The notes: generated from the letters alone by a model not told the origin. A DNA stretch of 64,000 bases from Batillaria attramentaria (GCA_018292915.2 JACVVK020000450.1:1-64000); one strand, 5' to 3'; counted from the first letter of the stretch, positions 41,901 to 52,098 are shown. A program made the numbers and translations.

Positions 41901-44730
41901 TAATAAATTATCACTTCAAGCCTCTTCTGGGGTTTCCCCACCACTGACTCAGCTTTCTTTACAACTTTGTCCACTCTACCCCTGTCCTGTTTTGAGATCT
42001 GACTACCCCAACAGACACAGCCCAAGAAGAGGACACTGCCTACAAAAAGTACAATGGACATGTATACATGTGTGTAAAACATGTTCAGAGTTTTCTCACT
42101 AGCATCAGAAGAGTGTAATTTCCTCAAGGAGTACAGTCTGGATTGAGATTTCTTTATCACATGATCAGTGTTAGCATTCCAGTTCAGTCTGCTGTCAATA
42201 ATCACCCCCAAGTATATAATATATAGGTCAACCCTCTGAAATACCTCCCCCTTAATATCTACAGGATCAACATACTTGGCTTTTTTCCCTGAAATCAATG
42301 ACCATTTCTCTGGTCTTACCAATACTGAGATGTAAATAATGACACCACTCAACAAAGTTTATTGTAAAGATGGGCAACAAACATCATAATATATTATATT
42401 GGGAATGAGGAGATTGAGACGCAGCAGTATGCAATAAAGCTGAAAAAAAAAACAAAAAAACTCCTGACTGAGTACAGTGCCATTAGTATTTAAAACGATA
42501 AAGTTGAACAGCATAATGAAACAGTAATGCTCATAATTACTTACAATACAAGGCAGAAAACTGCATGGTCTGTTTTCACGGTCTCTTGGTGTAGCACCTG
42601 AATGCCCTGTCTCATCATCTGACTGGTCTGTGAGAATTTAAACTGGTGTTGTCACACTCTCAGATATTGTGGCTTTAATTGTTAATACCTCAGACGTCAC
42701 TGTAAGAATTTACACTGGCATTGCCTTAGCCCCCAAATGGGGCCAATGCTGTGGCTTTACCAGTAATTTCTGTCACCTCAGATATCACTGTCATACTCTG
42801 ATGTGTCACTGTCACAATCTGAAGCACCATCACACACCTGGCTCTCAGCTTCATCTGCACTGTTAGCTACATGTAAGATGTCTTGTGCAGTGGCAAGAAT
42901 CTTTCTCTTTACAGTCCCACTGACATCAGCAAATTTGTCCAGCCAAACTTCATTAATAGAAGTACCACACATCCACACCAATAAATTGAACAAGCCCACA
43001 AGAACCATCTCCATAGCATGCTCCGTTGTGAGATCCTTGCTGTCAGCAGGCCATACTGCTGGTGATGTCACTGACATGACCTGCTCCCTCAGATACATGC
43101 TCCCATGGTAAAGTTGCCTCTTGTTGGCCTCATCTGAAAAATATTGTACCAGCAACAGGCATATAGTGACCTTAGGCAGGATGCTTGGCACAGCTGAAAT
43201 ACTCCCCGATCCCCTCCCCAAACAACTCAATTAGTACTAATCTAGGAAGTAGTGGAACTCTCAAATTTTTTTTTTTTTTTTTTAATATACGCTATTCATC
43301 GTGCTACGTTGAAGCTGACCGTGACTACAAAGAAGTCTAGACCTGTCTATATATTATGAGATCCGGCAACGTAATTATCAAGATCACTGAAAAATGCTCA
43401 TATTATCATTGTGATTACATACTATTTTCACGAACTTCTCATTCAGTTTAATAAATCAAACCTAATCCGAAGCACCACGTACAAAAGTTGCAGAAACTTA
43501 CCTTGAACTATGATATGCCTGTAATCGATTGTAGCATTTCTTGTGAAACCCTGCCTCGTCAACGTTGAGGTCACTAAAGGCTTCCAAAGAATGACGAGCG
43601 ACGTCTCCTTGAGTGCAGACGAACAAAGACCACCTTTCGCGACATTCCGAGACTCTTTGCATCGTTTTCTCGCTGAAAGAAAACTGTTTCACTACTGTTG
43701 GTCGCCCGTACAAGCGTCGGCAGCCATGTTTGTTTCCAAGCGTAGTCTCTTTCTGATTGGTCGAAAAATTAATTAATTCATCAAGTGAATGAATCGGCGC
43801 CTCTTCAGTAAAATCCGATTACCTCCCTTACAAGCTCTTTCTAATTATCTTTCATCCGCGATTAAAAACCAGTGCGCAACATTTCAGCTGAGATCTCCCA
43901 GTTTCTATCTAGTTATGGTGTATTATTGATGATAAAAACCAGAAAATGTCATTTGCATTGCAAAAATATTTTATGACACGAAAACCGAGGGCGGCCCACG
44001 GCCTAAAGTATTTGGCCCGTGTTCGTGTTTTTCCCTGTGCTAAGATATGAAAATCTAAGGCCACGCGTGTTGTGTCTTGACAAGAAATATGAATGTTATC
44101 ATCTTTATACTAACCTGACTGTTGTCGTCGCTGTTTTTGTTGTTTGTCGTGGTGGTTGATGGTGACGATGACTTTGACGATGACGTTGTCGACTGATTTT
44201 GTTGTTTTGTTTGCGGTTGTTTTGGTGTTTGGTTCGTTTTGTTGGTGTTTTTTGTTGTTGTTGTTGTTTCAGTAGTCCCCCGCATACTTCAGTCGAGCGA
44301 CAACATCCTTCAGCCAAGCGACAAAAAAGACAGTTTTTGTATGAAGGTCGACAGAAGATGCGTGGCTTCGTTAGTCGCGTGAGTGACGCAGGCCGGTCTT
44401 CTCTTGCCTTCGTCAGAACCATCCACATGCCGCGCCTTCACTCCACCCTGCCAAGTGCAGCTCCTACCAGAAACCGCCACCGGACAGGCTTTTTCGCTGC
44501 TCTCTGTGAGTGTTTACACCTCACTAGCATGAACGATACCGCTGATAGCGCTATCTGGGAAAACTTGATCGGAAAGTCTGTCGCTGAAGACATCAGTTTC
44601 CGCATAAGTGAGCGAAAGAGGCTGCTTCGGCGACGGCGCATTTTGGTGGATGTGGCCTTCGGTATGTCGTTCTTGGGCCTGGGCTTCATGATGACAGAGA
44701 CCGAGTTGTATTTACAGGTACGCAAGAACT

Positions 44731-44788
<58 letters not shown>

Positions 44789-44831
44789 GACTGGCTGGCT
44801 GACTGACTCACTTGTGTGTGTGTGTGTGTGT

Positions 44832-44921
<90 letters not shown>

Positions 44922-46571
44922 AGGTGATCTCTCGCATATCTCAGTACTCACACTCTGTCACGTTACATAAAACCGAAAGACAACAAACGAGCAAACAAAC
45001 TATAACAAAATTTGCAGATATTTAATTCATAAAGCAAAGCAAATCCCCCACTGAGGGATTCTTTATCTAGCAGGCGAACCCGACCATACATAGAACGTGA
45101 ATATGGCTCTTTCTTACTGGCTCTTGGCTATTTACATTCATACTGGCTTTATCTTCCCTCTTGTGTGGCAGAACCACATAACGAAAACAAGCATGGAGTC
45201 GATCACACTTCTGACGCTGGTGTCGCTATCCACGTTACTTTTGATGTCTGTCATTTTGGGCTACCAAATCACGGTCTTCCAGCAACAGCTTGTGGACATT
45301 GGAATAGACGATATAAGACTGCTCGTAACATTTCGGTCATTGTTACCTGTAAGTAAATAATTATGTGCGATTTTCTTTGCAAGCCGCAGTTGTGCTGTTT
45401 GTTAAAGTCTCAATACGTTTACAGGCATACAACAGCGTGTGGGAAACTTTTAATCGAATGCGCTGACTACGCGTCAAAATCAGTGACTTGGATCCCGATA
45501 TAGCATTGGACTTCTGATGCTCGGGTCGTGAGTTCGTATCCCGGCTGGAGCCAAATATTTGTGCTAGCTTTCTCATCGTTGCCCCGTCTTTGATGTCACC
45601 CGTCTGTGGTGGAAAAGGACGTTAAACCCCCAAACACCCACCCAATATAGCATCTGACGCCATTCTGGTGACTTTGGCCGGCGCATTAGTTGTTGTAGAA
45701 GTATACCGCGTACTGAGCAGACGACGTTATTTGGTTGCGGACTGAGGACCAGCTAGACGGCCCTGATTGGTGGCTGTTTTGAGAAACTTTGTCTAGTCCC
45801 AGTCTGTTCAGGAATGGACTGTAGGCTCAAAGACTGTCGTATTTTTCTAAGATTAGAAGCCACAAAGCCACGTTGTATCTGGCAAACATCCTTAGAATCT
45901 ACAAACAGCGGAGGCACCAATCTTGGCATGCTTATAGACAGCCACAAGATCCTTCAAAACATACCATTTTTAGGCACCAAGCTTGGAATAATGATAGACA
46001 TTGAAAAGATCCACAAGGCCATATACGCTGTCATGTAAAAAATGTAATATTGCCATTTTATCAGGAACTAAGAACACCTTACTTGGCACGATGATAGATA
46101 GTGATAATAGCTTTACAAACATACTCTTTTGAATGACCTCGACCCATCTTACAAGTGAGTCAAGGAGGCGTCTGCCTCTATAGTTATTAGATGGGAATAA
46201 AGTTTGCTTCTAAACTGCGATCGAGAGACGATTCATAACCGGAGAGAGAGAGAGAGAGAGAACTTACGGCGCGTGTACGTCACAGGAATACGTGCACTTG
46301 CTCTGCGTGTACGTCACAGGAATACGTGCACATGCTCTGCGTGTACTACACTTGTGTATGGCCACTGACTATTCGATTTCTCGATCAGGTGTCCGTAGAA
46401 CTGATAGTGTGCGCTGTGCACCCGCCTCCCTGCATAATCAACGATGATCACTTGTACGCTGCGCTGTGTGTTCTCATGTTCTGTCGTCTCTACCTCATCG
46501 TTCGTGTCTTTCTCGTCCACTCCAATCTGGTGAAGGACACCGCCACCCGTAGCCTTGGGGTCCTCAATAAG
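36946..46571 (+). CDS. KCNN-like: SK-type channel copy 3, 5' half only (N-terminus to S4)
   Basis: Third SK-family member of the array. Exons: 36946-37009 (start), 37661-37784 (N-terminus), 44273-44717 (N-terminus and S1), 45172-45348 (S2) and 46389-46571 (S3-S4). They join in phase to 331 codons with no stop. S1 motif RKRLLRRRRILVDVAFG, S4 FCRLYLIVRVFLVHSNLV. No S5, pore or C-terminal exon is seen up to 64000, a region full of Helitron-like, LINE and LTR elements. Either the gene continues beyond the window through an intron of more than 17 kb, or it is truncated and could yield only a pore-less S1-S4 fragment. Copy 3 is the most diverged: Trp of the post-S2 DWR motif is Ile (IDDIRLLV) and S4 has Cys before Arg. 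A basic KQKRRVST site in the N-terminus fits a protein kinase A consensus (inference). Confidence 0.75.
37190..37507 (+). mobile_element. SINE fragment with (ATT)n tail
   Basis: Contains TAAGCGCTCAGAGGTCGCTG and AAGCGCTATATAAATATCCG, followed by TTATTATTGTTATTATTA. This is a common SINE 3' end of marine invertebrates. A related scrap is near 22020-22085. It lies between the first two exons of copy 3. Confidence 0.55.
37661..37784 (+). CDS. copy 3 second coding exon
   Basis: The acceptor is ATTTTTGCAG|GATCAG and the donor CCACGC|GTAAGC, 124 nt, phase 1 in and 2 out. It encodes SDTSAVSGTSRGGKQKRRVS, then a mildly acidic helix-like stretch (WSDIEQGVQNAETLVNH). The exit phase matches the S1 exon (GC+T gives Ala). 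It corresponds in position and phase to exon 19753-19972 of copy 2, though the sequences differ. Confidence 0.6.
37960..38450 (+). mobile_element. SINE family B, full length
   Basis: tRNA-like head with A box TAGTGTAGTGGTTAGCAC and B box GGGTTCGAATCCC. A body of about 400 bp has AGGCTGTTGCCACACAGCCG and GCCGGCACCGCAGGTGCCG, ending in an A-rich (AAAT)n tail. It is the reference copy for 19120 and 31770. At about 480 bp it is long for a SINE. Confidence 0.85.
38865..38946. repeat. (TG)n microsatellite
   Basis: Pure TG run in the long intron of copy 3. Frames through it are artefacts. Confidence 0.95.
38947..40026. other. intronic stretch without recognisable gene
   Basis: From 39560 to 39850 there are three diverged copies of a unit with ATGCCGACA(A/G) and AAAATACTTGATTTT. 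Nothing codes for a recognisable protein. Confidence 0.4.
40027..40201 (-). mobile_element. SINE family A, diverged
   Basis: Minus-strand copy with GTAACGTCCATTTCCACCAT, GGTGATATCAAATACGGAGC and CGGTTATCCCGGCTCCCC. Confidence 0.82.
40880..42420 (-). mobile_element. 5'-truncated LINE (CR1/L2-like)
   Basis: The minus-strand reverse-transcriptase C-terminal part (41855-42355) is followed by about 950 bp of 3' untranslated sequence. It ends at a tail read as AGATAAGAACTTTATTAATC on the + strand. It lies inside the DNA transposon at 40525-44005. Confidence 0.6.
41855..42355 (-). pseudogene. reverse-transcriptase C-terminal fragment of a CR1/L2-type LINE
   Basis: A 166-codon frame with the thumb/connection pattern common to L2, Rex1/Babar and CR1 LINEs: YLGVIIDSRLNWNANTDHV, KKSQSRLYSLRKLHSS, LNMFYTHVYMSIVLF and a VVKKAESVVG segment. 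Endonuclease, fingers and catalytic palm are missing, so it cannot be active. Confidence 0.65.
42778..43133 (-). CDS. last exon of an unrecognised gene carried by the DNA transposon
   Basis: The minus-strand acceptor is ATATTTTTCAG|ATGAGG. The exon ends in a stop at 42778. It contains TTEHAMEMVLVGLFNLLVWM, KRKILATAQDILHVAN and an acidic tail SDCDSDTSEYDSDI. The pattern of a Leu-rich segment followed by (I/V)L..AQDI recalls large uncharacterised, transposon-associated proteins of marine invertebrates (from memory, not checked). It does not join 43502-43713 in phase, so at least one exon between them is unseen or decayed. Confidence 0.4.
43502..43713 (-). CDS. 5' exon of the same transposon-borne gene
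   Basis: The frame from the ATG at 43713 ends at a consensus donor (TTCAAG|GTAAGT) in phase 2. It includes TMQRVSECRERWSLFVCTQG and AGFHKKCYNRLQAYHSS, a Cys/His pair reminiscent of a small zinc-binding module at the start of such proteins. The ATG lies about 280 bp inside the transposon's right end, as expected for a first exon. Confidence 0.4.
44273..44717 (+). CDS. copy 3 exon: N-terminus and S1
   Basis: The acceptor is GTTGTTGTTTCAG|TAGTCC in phase 2 and the donor TTTACAG|GTACGC in phase 0. It encodes a long basic linker, then ISFRISERKRLLRRRR and S1 (GMSFLGLGFMMTETELYL), aligned with the other two copies. It is 445 nt, longer than the matching exons (236 and 262 nt). An internal ATG context (AAGATGCGTGG) could act as an alternative start. 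Confidence 0.83.
44739..44917. repeat. (AC)n, (TG)n and (AG)n microsatellites
   Basis: AC tract 22 bp after the S1 donor of copy 3, then TG and AG tracts. Confidence 0.95.
45172..45348 (+). CDS. copy 3 exon: S2
   Basis: The acceptor is TTGTGTGGCAG|AACCAC and the donor TTACCT|GTAAGT, 177 nt, phase 0 on both sides. S2 is LLTLVSLSTLLLMSVILGYQ, followed by VDIGIDDIRLLVTFRS. The family's MVDNGADDWRIAM motif is still visible as LVDIGIDDIRLLV. Confidence 0.78.
45497..45645 (+). mobile_element. SINE family A, missing the first bases
   Basis: CATTGGACTTCTGATGCTCG, B box GAGTTCGTATCCCGG, CCCCGTCTTTGATGTCACCC and tail GGAAAAGGACGTTAAACCCC. Confidence 0.82.
45815..46185. mobile_element. decayed Helitron-like element
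   Basis: AGAATCTACAAACAGCGGAG and GGCACCAA(T/G)CTTGG match the core repeats at 48.4-50.2 kb. The right end GAGGCGTCTGCCTCTATAG matches the hairpin end at 49392-49410. Confidence 0.55.
46262..46330. repeat. direct repeat before the copy 3 S3 exon
   Basis: GTGTACGTCACAGGAATACG occurs twice in tandem (period about 33 bp) just upstream of the S3-S4 acceptor. Each unit contains TACGTCA, a CRE-like half motif. Confidence 0.6.
46389..46571 (+). CDS. copy 3 exon: S3 and S4
   Basis: The acceptor is ATTTCTCGATCAG|GTGTCC and the donor CTCAATAAG|GTATGA, 183 nt, phase 0 on both sides. S3 is SVELIVCAVHPPPC, S4 is VLMFCRLYLIVRVFLVHSNL, then RSLGVLNK. Last coding exon of copy 3 found in the window. Confidence 0.85.
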
Positions 46572-47116
46572 GTATGATGATGATGATGACGGTGCCACAT
46601 GAATTGATTTTATTGTTTTTCACTTTACACACACGATGCAAATGGTTACGTTAAAGGGGAAGGGGGGGGGGGGGTAGCTGTTTGTTGACAAGTAACCTCT
46701 GCGAGGTATACCAGCAGCCTGCAGTCACAGTGTGGTCCATGACTTCGATAAGACAAATTTGTGCTATTCTCTCCCCCACCCCCCCTCCTCCCCCAGCCCA
46801 ACTGTTAGCGCGACATTAAAACAGTTTTGCTGGAAAGAAAGATAGTCGTTTTGTCTTTCTCCTGATATTATTTCTGATGACTTGGTTCGCCTTCAAAGCG
46901 CCAAACAATTGCGTGCAAGCAAGTGAGTGTTAACCATTTCACAGTGCATAGCTCGATTTTGTAAGGGCCTGTGAAAACACCTTCCGTTTTCTACTGTCTA
47001 TGGCGATTCCGCCATAGCACCTACAGTGATGATTTTATTACTCTTGTAATGAGCATGCAGAATCGCAGCTTTACAATCATTTAGCAATGCCTTTCAATCA
47101 TCCAACGGATATTTGG

Positions 47117-47742
47117 GGGAGCCGGGGTGGTCCAATAGACGACTCCACTCCTGCAAATCAAAAGGGTCGAGCCCCCCAGAGTTCAGCCAATCGCGTCCGG
47201 TTTGTTTTCCTCAATTTTTCTTATGCGTATATTTGTAGTCTCTTTTATCAAAATGCTTATTGTATGTTACTAGTATGCGGGCCAGAATTGCGATTTCCCT
47301 TTTCGGGATCAATAAAATATTCTGTACCCTGTATTCTGTATTGTAATGAGCACAGCATGGCCGGTCTGGCGAACTTTCTTGCCAGACACTACAACGAGGG
47401 AAGCACATGTAGTTTGATACGACTGGAGCATGGAAATAAAGCAGTAAGTCCATTGACGTCATTTGAGGAAAACGACCGTTACGTCAATGTCTTTCATCCC
47501 TTTTCCCATTCATGGATGTACTCTGTTTTGCCAGTACAGAGTATACGGGCGGGGCTTTGGCCTCGGCGTTTGCCGAGTGGAGTCGTCTATTGGTAGAGCG
47601 TTGGACTTCTAATGCTCGGGTCGTGAGTTCGATCCCGGCTGGGGCCAAATATTTGTGCTGGCTTTTTCATCGTTGCCCCGTCTTTGATATCACCCTATGT
47701 GGTGGAAAAGGACGTTAAACCCCCAAACACCCACCCACCCAC
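47117..47742 (+). mobile_element. SINE family A with 15-bp target duplication, split by a MITE
   Basis: Starts GGGAGCCGGGGTGGTC, is interrupted at 47133-47592, then continues GTAGAGCGTTGGACTTC to the tail at 47742. CCAACGGATATTTGG flanks it perfectly (47102-47116 and 47743-47757). Confidence 0.9.
47133..47592 (+). mobile_element. MITE family M2, reference copy
   Basis: Exact 18-bp TIR: CAATAGACGACTCCACTC at the left, its reverse complement at 47575-47592. It has itself gained a 140-bp insert (47202-47343) that looks like a LINE 3' end (CGGGATCAATAAAATATTCTG) and is absent from the other M2 copies. Confidence 0.85.
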
Positions 47743-47757
47743 CCAACGGATATTTGG

Positions 47758-48261
47758 ACAAATCTAACACTTTTTGCACATTTCAACTTTTTCTTGAGAT
47801 TTTGAAAAATCGGCTGAAACTATAAATAAATGTTCAGATTTATCAAACGGAATCTCATTCAATTTCCTTTACAATGATGTACGTCACGATACGGTGACGG
47901 TTTTGGCGAGGTCGCCATTTGCGGTTGAACCAAAGACCATAATCTTTTCTATTCTCAGCTTTTAGCCAATATTGAATGAAATCATTTCAGGTGTAGCAAT
48001 GATTTGCGTACATTAAAAAAACTCATAAGAATCTAATAATAGGGGGAAAAGTGATAACCATTTTCAGGCATTCCATTTTTTTTAGTTGTTTTTACTCAGA
48101 ACACAGGATTTCAGATTTACCTTTACATCAGACATAATTATTACACAATGTTGCGACTTAAAAACCTGGGCCCGCATGTAAAGGTCGGGGTTAGGGAGTT
48201 TAGCCCTGGGTTAGAGTCTAACCTCGAAATAAACTAGCTCTAGGGTTAAATTTTCTGTTGG
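47758..48261. other. stretch without recognisable gene
   Basis: AT-rich. A motif GGGCCCGCATGTAAA(A/G)GTCG at about 48170 also occurs at about 21498-21550, so a small dispersed repeat is likely. No S5-like exon of channel copy 3 is visible here. Confidence 0.4.
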
Positions 48262-48322
48262 TTTTTGGCTCCCTTGTGTAACAATGGGAGTCTATGTATT
48301 AACCCTCCGTCGTCTGTCTGTC

Positions 48323-48389
<67 letters not shown>

Positions 48390-49410
48390 AGAAAACTTTA
48401 ACGTTGTCATTTTCTCAGAATCTACAAACAGTAGAGGCACCAAACTTGGCATGCTGATAGACTAGCACAAGACCTTTCAAAACATATCATTTTGAATGAC
48501 CTTGACCCAAGGTCAAGGTCACTAAAGCTCTCTGTTTGAAAATTTTACATTGGCATTTTCTCGTAATGTACAAATGCCAGAGGTTTTAAACTTTGCATGA
48601 TGATAGACATTGAGAAGAACTTTACAGATATACATGTAGTCAGTGACCTTCTGTCAAGGTCAAGGCCGTACAAGATAGTTTTGTGAAACCTTAACATTGG
48701 CATTTTCTCAGAAACAATGAACAGCAGAGGTGCCAAACCTGGCATGCTGATAGACAGTGATAAGACCTATGCACACATACCATCTTAAATGACCTTGAGA
48801 AGTTGACTGAAGGTCAAGGTCATTGAAACAGTGTTCGGAAATTTTACATTTGCATTTTATCAGTATCTAGAAGAATCAGAAGCATCAAACTATGTGTGAT
48901 GATTGACATTGGCAGCACCTTTACAGACATACCTGTGTTCAGTGACTTTTAGTCAAGGTCAAGGTCATGCAAGCGGTTTTTTTTGTTTTTTTTTGGAAAC
49001 TTTAACCTTGGCATTTTCTTCAAAACAACAAACAGTAGAGGCACCAAATGAGGCGTGATGATAGACAGCAATGAGACCTACCTTTCTGAATGACCTTGAC
49101 TGAAGGTCAAGGTCATTAAAGCTGTCTGTTGTGAATTTTAACATGACTGTTTTCGGAGGAACTACAAATGCTAGAGGCATCAAACTTGGCATGATGATAG
49201 ACATTGATGAGATCTCTTTTGAATGACTTTGACCAAAGGTCAAGGCTGTACAAACTGTTTTGGGGAAAATTGTAACATTGCCAGGAACTCAGAGCGCCAG
49301 ACACATCACTTAGCATGATACTGGATAGTGATAAGAGCTCTACAGACATACTTTTGTGAATGACCTTGACCTGTGTCACAAGGGAGCCATGGAGGCTTCT
49401 GCCTCTCTAG
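48262..49410 (+). mobile_element. Helitron-like element with about 150-bp core repeats
   Basis: Order of parts: a left end with GGCTCCCTTGTGTAACAATG, a TG microsatellite, about six core units of roughly 150 bp, then CACAAGGGAGCC (inverse of the left end), a GAGGC-TTCT-GCCTC hairpin and a CTAG end. Hairpin plus CTRR is the Helitron 3' signature. Microsatellite plus tandem core fits non-autonomous Helentron types such as Pearl or DINE. No Rep/helicase is present. Confidence 0.65.
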
Positions 49411-49465
49411 TTTTTGAATCAAGACGCGGGCCCAGTCCAGCAAGGTGCCAAAGCCGTTATAGACG

Positions 49466-49518
49466 GGTTTTTTGGCTCCCTTGTGTAACAATGGGAGTCT
49501 ATGTTATAGCCCTCCGTC

Positions 49519-49581
<63 letters not shown>

Positions 49582-50235
49582 TGTCTGTCTGTGTGTGTGT
49601 GTCTGTCTCTGTGTGTGTGTGTGTGTGTGTCCGCAGTAAACCTTAACATTGGCATTTTCTCAGAATCTACAAATAGCAGAGGCACCAAACTTTGCACGCC
49701 GATAGACAGCCAGATGACCTTTCAAAATATATCATTTTCAATGACCTTGACTTAAGGTCAAGGTCACTAAAGCTGTCTGTTTGAAAATTTTACATGGGCA
49801 TTTTCTTGGAGTCTACAAAAACCAGAGATTTTCAACTTTGCATGATGATAGACATTGATAAGAACTTTACAGATATACATGTATTTAACGGCCTTGTGTG
49901 AAGGTCAAGGTCAGACAAGCTATTTTCCGAATTTCCGTGAAAAACCTTAACATCGGCATTTTCTCAGAATCTGCAAAAAGCACAGGCACCAAACTTGGCA
50001 TGCTGATAGACAGCCATAAGACCTTTCAAAATATATCATTCTGAATGACCTTGACCCAAGGTCAAGGTCACTAAAGCTGTTTGTTTGGAAATTTTACACT
50101 GGCATTTTCTTAGAATCTACAAAAGCCGGAGGATTTAAAATTTGCGTGATGACAGACATTGATAAGAACTTTAAATATGTACATGTATTCAATGGCCTTG
50201 AGTCAAGGTCAAGGCTGTACAAGCTATTTTCCGCA
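49466..50235 (+). mobile_element. second Helitron-like element, 3' end lost
   Basis: Repeats the left end GGCTCCCTTGTGTAACAATG, the TG tract and about four core units, then stops without the hairpin end where a LINE tail begins. Confidence 0.62.
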
Positions 50236-50244
50236 TTTCCGCAG

Positions 50245-50494
50245 TAATGACAATGACAATGACAATGACACTTTATTTTCCAAGGATAGAAGATTAGGTG
50301 CGCAGACCTGTCTTACATCTTGTCCTTGCTACTCTACACACACACACACACACACACACGGTTGCTAAACTACTATCAGCTGCTACAGTAATAAGGTGAA
50401 CTCATAGTCAGTAATATATAAACAAGGCAAAGCACGTTTCAAAATTCAAAAACAAACACCACACACTAATACATGTACATGTAGTACAAACACA
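50245..50494 (-). mobile_element. LINE 3'-end fragment
   Basis: (AATGAC)n followed by ACTTTATTTTCCAAGGATAG reads as a LINE tail in reverse. No coding part remains. Confidence 0.4.
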
Positions 50495-51391
50495 TGTTGC
50501 GGGGTGTATGTTTGGGAGGTATAGCCCACACTTGCACACAATCCCCACCCAGGGGTATAGGGTTCTCTGCTGAAGGACTAGCGACTGCCGATGTCTCTCT
50601 CAAGTCTTTATTTACGTGATTCGATGATAATATTTACAGATGATGATGACAATGAAAGACGAAGACGACAATGAAGTAAAAGCGAAGCCAAAATGAAAGA
50701 CCCTGAAACACAATAAACAATTGTGTCACTAAACTACACTAACTGTTCACATACTACTATCAACTAGCCCTACATGAAAGTAGAACTGACTCCATAATTA
50801 GACAACTAAATACTGAACATGAATCCTCCAACAGCAACAGAAAGTTACTCTTTATCAAAATCAGTTATCATAACCAACTGCACTACAAATTTCACTGTTA
50901 ACACTGACAGTCTAACACATGCTTTTGACATTCTATAAAGACTACTCACATTTACAACATCTTCCATTCTGGTTAAAAACATTGAATTTCATAAAACATA
51001 TTACTAGTAATCATATTATGCTAACAATAATTATGCCTACCTTGTCAGTGTGACCAAGGTGTAAAGATGTGCAAAAACCAAGTCTCAGCAAAACCAGAGA
51101 CTACAGCATCATGCAGTTGCTTCCACAAGATTTTGCAAGAAAGTGAATACATGTACATAGGCTGTATGAGCAGCAACACTGAACACTAACTGAGTTGTAT
51201 TCATACTCATGTACATTTCACATGCAAAAAGCATGACCAGAACTGGGCCGCGTTTCTTACGGAAAGGCGCTCGCGGGCGCTTGCGAAAGTCGCTTTGCCT
51301 CGTTGGGAAACGGCCAATTAGAACCAAGGCGCTTTCAAAATGGCGGCGGAATCACGAACACTGTTGTTGGCAAGGTTGAAAACTTACTTAC

Positions 51392-52098
51392 TTACTTAGG
51401 CCCTTGGCTCCACGTGGAGCATAGGCCATCGACAACCCTTCGCCATCGCACTCTGTTCTGGGCTAGTCTTGCCACTCCAGTCCAGTTGGTACCCTGCTTA
51501 CATAGCTCTGCCTCAGTGTCCCGCCTCCAGCTGTTGCGAGGCCGGCCTCTCTTCCTTTTCCCCTGCGGGTTCCATGTCAGGGCTTGGCGTGTGGTGCTGG
51601 ATGCTGGCTTCCTGAGGGTGTGTCCAATCCAGCCCCACTTCCTCCGCAGGATCTGCTTGGCCACTGGTTCCTGCCCCGCTCGCTCCCACAGCTCTTCATT
51701 CCGGATCTTCTCTGGCCATCGGATGTTGAAGATGCGCCTCAGACAGGTGTTGAGAAATGTCTGGATCTTCTGCTGCATCGTCTTCGTTGTCCTCCATGTT
51801 TCGCATCCGTAGAGCAGAACTGACTTCACGTTGGAGTTGAAGATGCGAAGTTTGGTTCTTATGCTGACAACTTTGGATGCCCAGACGTTCTTCAGCATGA
51901 CCATTGCTGCCCTTGCCTTGCCGATTCTGGCTGTGACGTCTCGGTCTGTGCCTCCCTGTCCATCAACCACACTCCCCAGGTAGACAAAAGACTCCACCTC
52001 CCTGATGGGCTCTCCACCGACTGTGACTGGTGTGTTGGCAGTGGTGTTGATCTTCATCAGCTCGGTTTTCTTCCTGTTGATCTTGAGCCCTGTTCCGG
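51392..52098 (-). pseudogene. RTE-type reverse transcriptase, C-terminal part
   Basis: Continues in another frame with GLKINRKKTELMKIN, VESFVYLGSVVDGQGG, LLYGCETW, CLRRIFNIRWPEKI and the basic end GKRKRGRPRNSWRRD typical of RTE elements. About 60 residues, including the palm YADD/FADD motif, are missing between this and the N-terminal part. Confidence 0.8.

Larger units (their letters stand above)
40525..44005 (-). mobile_element. 3.48-kb DNA transposon with TAGGCCGTGGGCC ends
   Basis: The 13-bp TIR TAGGCCGTGGGCC at 40525-40537 is mirrored by GGCCCACGGCCTA at 43993-44005, flanked by AAG on both sides (40522-40524 and 44006-44008). Inside on the minus strand lie a multi-exon gene (43713 to 42778) and a LINE fragment. 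The superfamily is not recognised; a 3-bp duplication is compatible with Harbinger-like elements but does not prove it. Confidence 0.65.
40455..44040 (-). mobile_element. SINE family A split by a 3.48-kb DNA transposon
   Basis: SINE tail and body (GGTTTGACGTCGATTTCTAC, GGTGATATCAAAGACCGG, CCAGCACAAG) stop at 40524. The sequence resumes at 44006 with AAGTATTTGGCCCG, which is the next part of the SINE. Confidence 0.72.
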
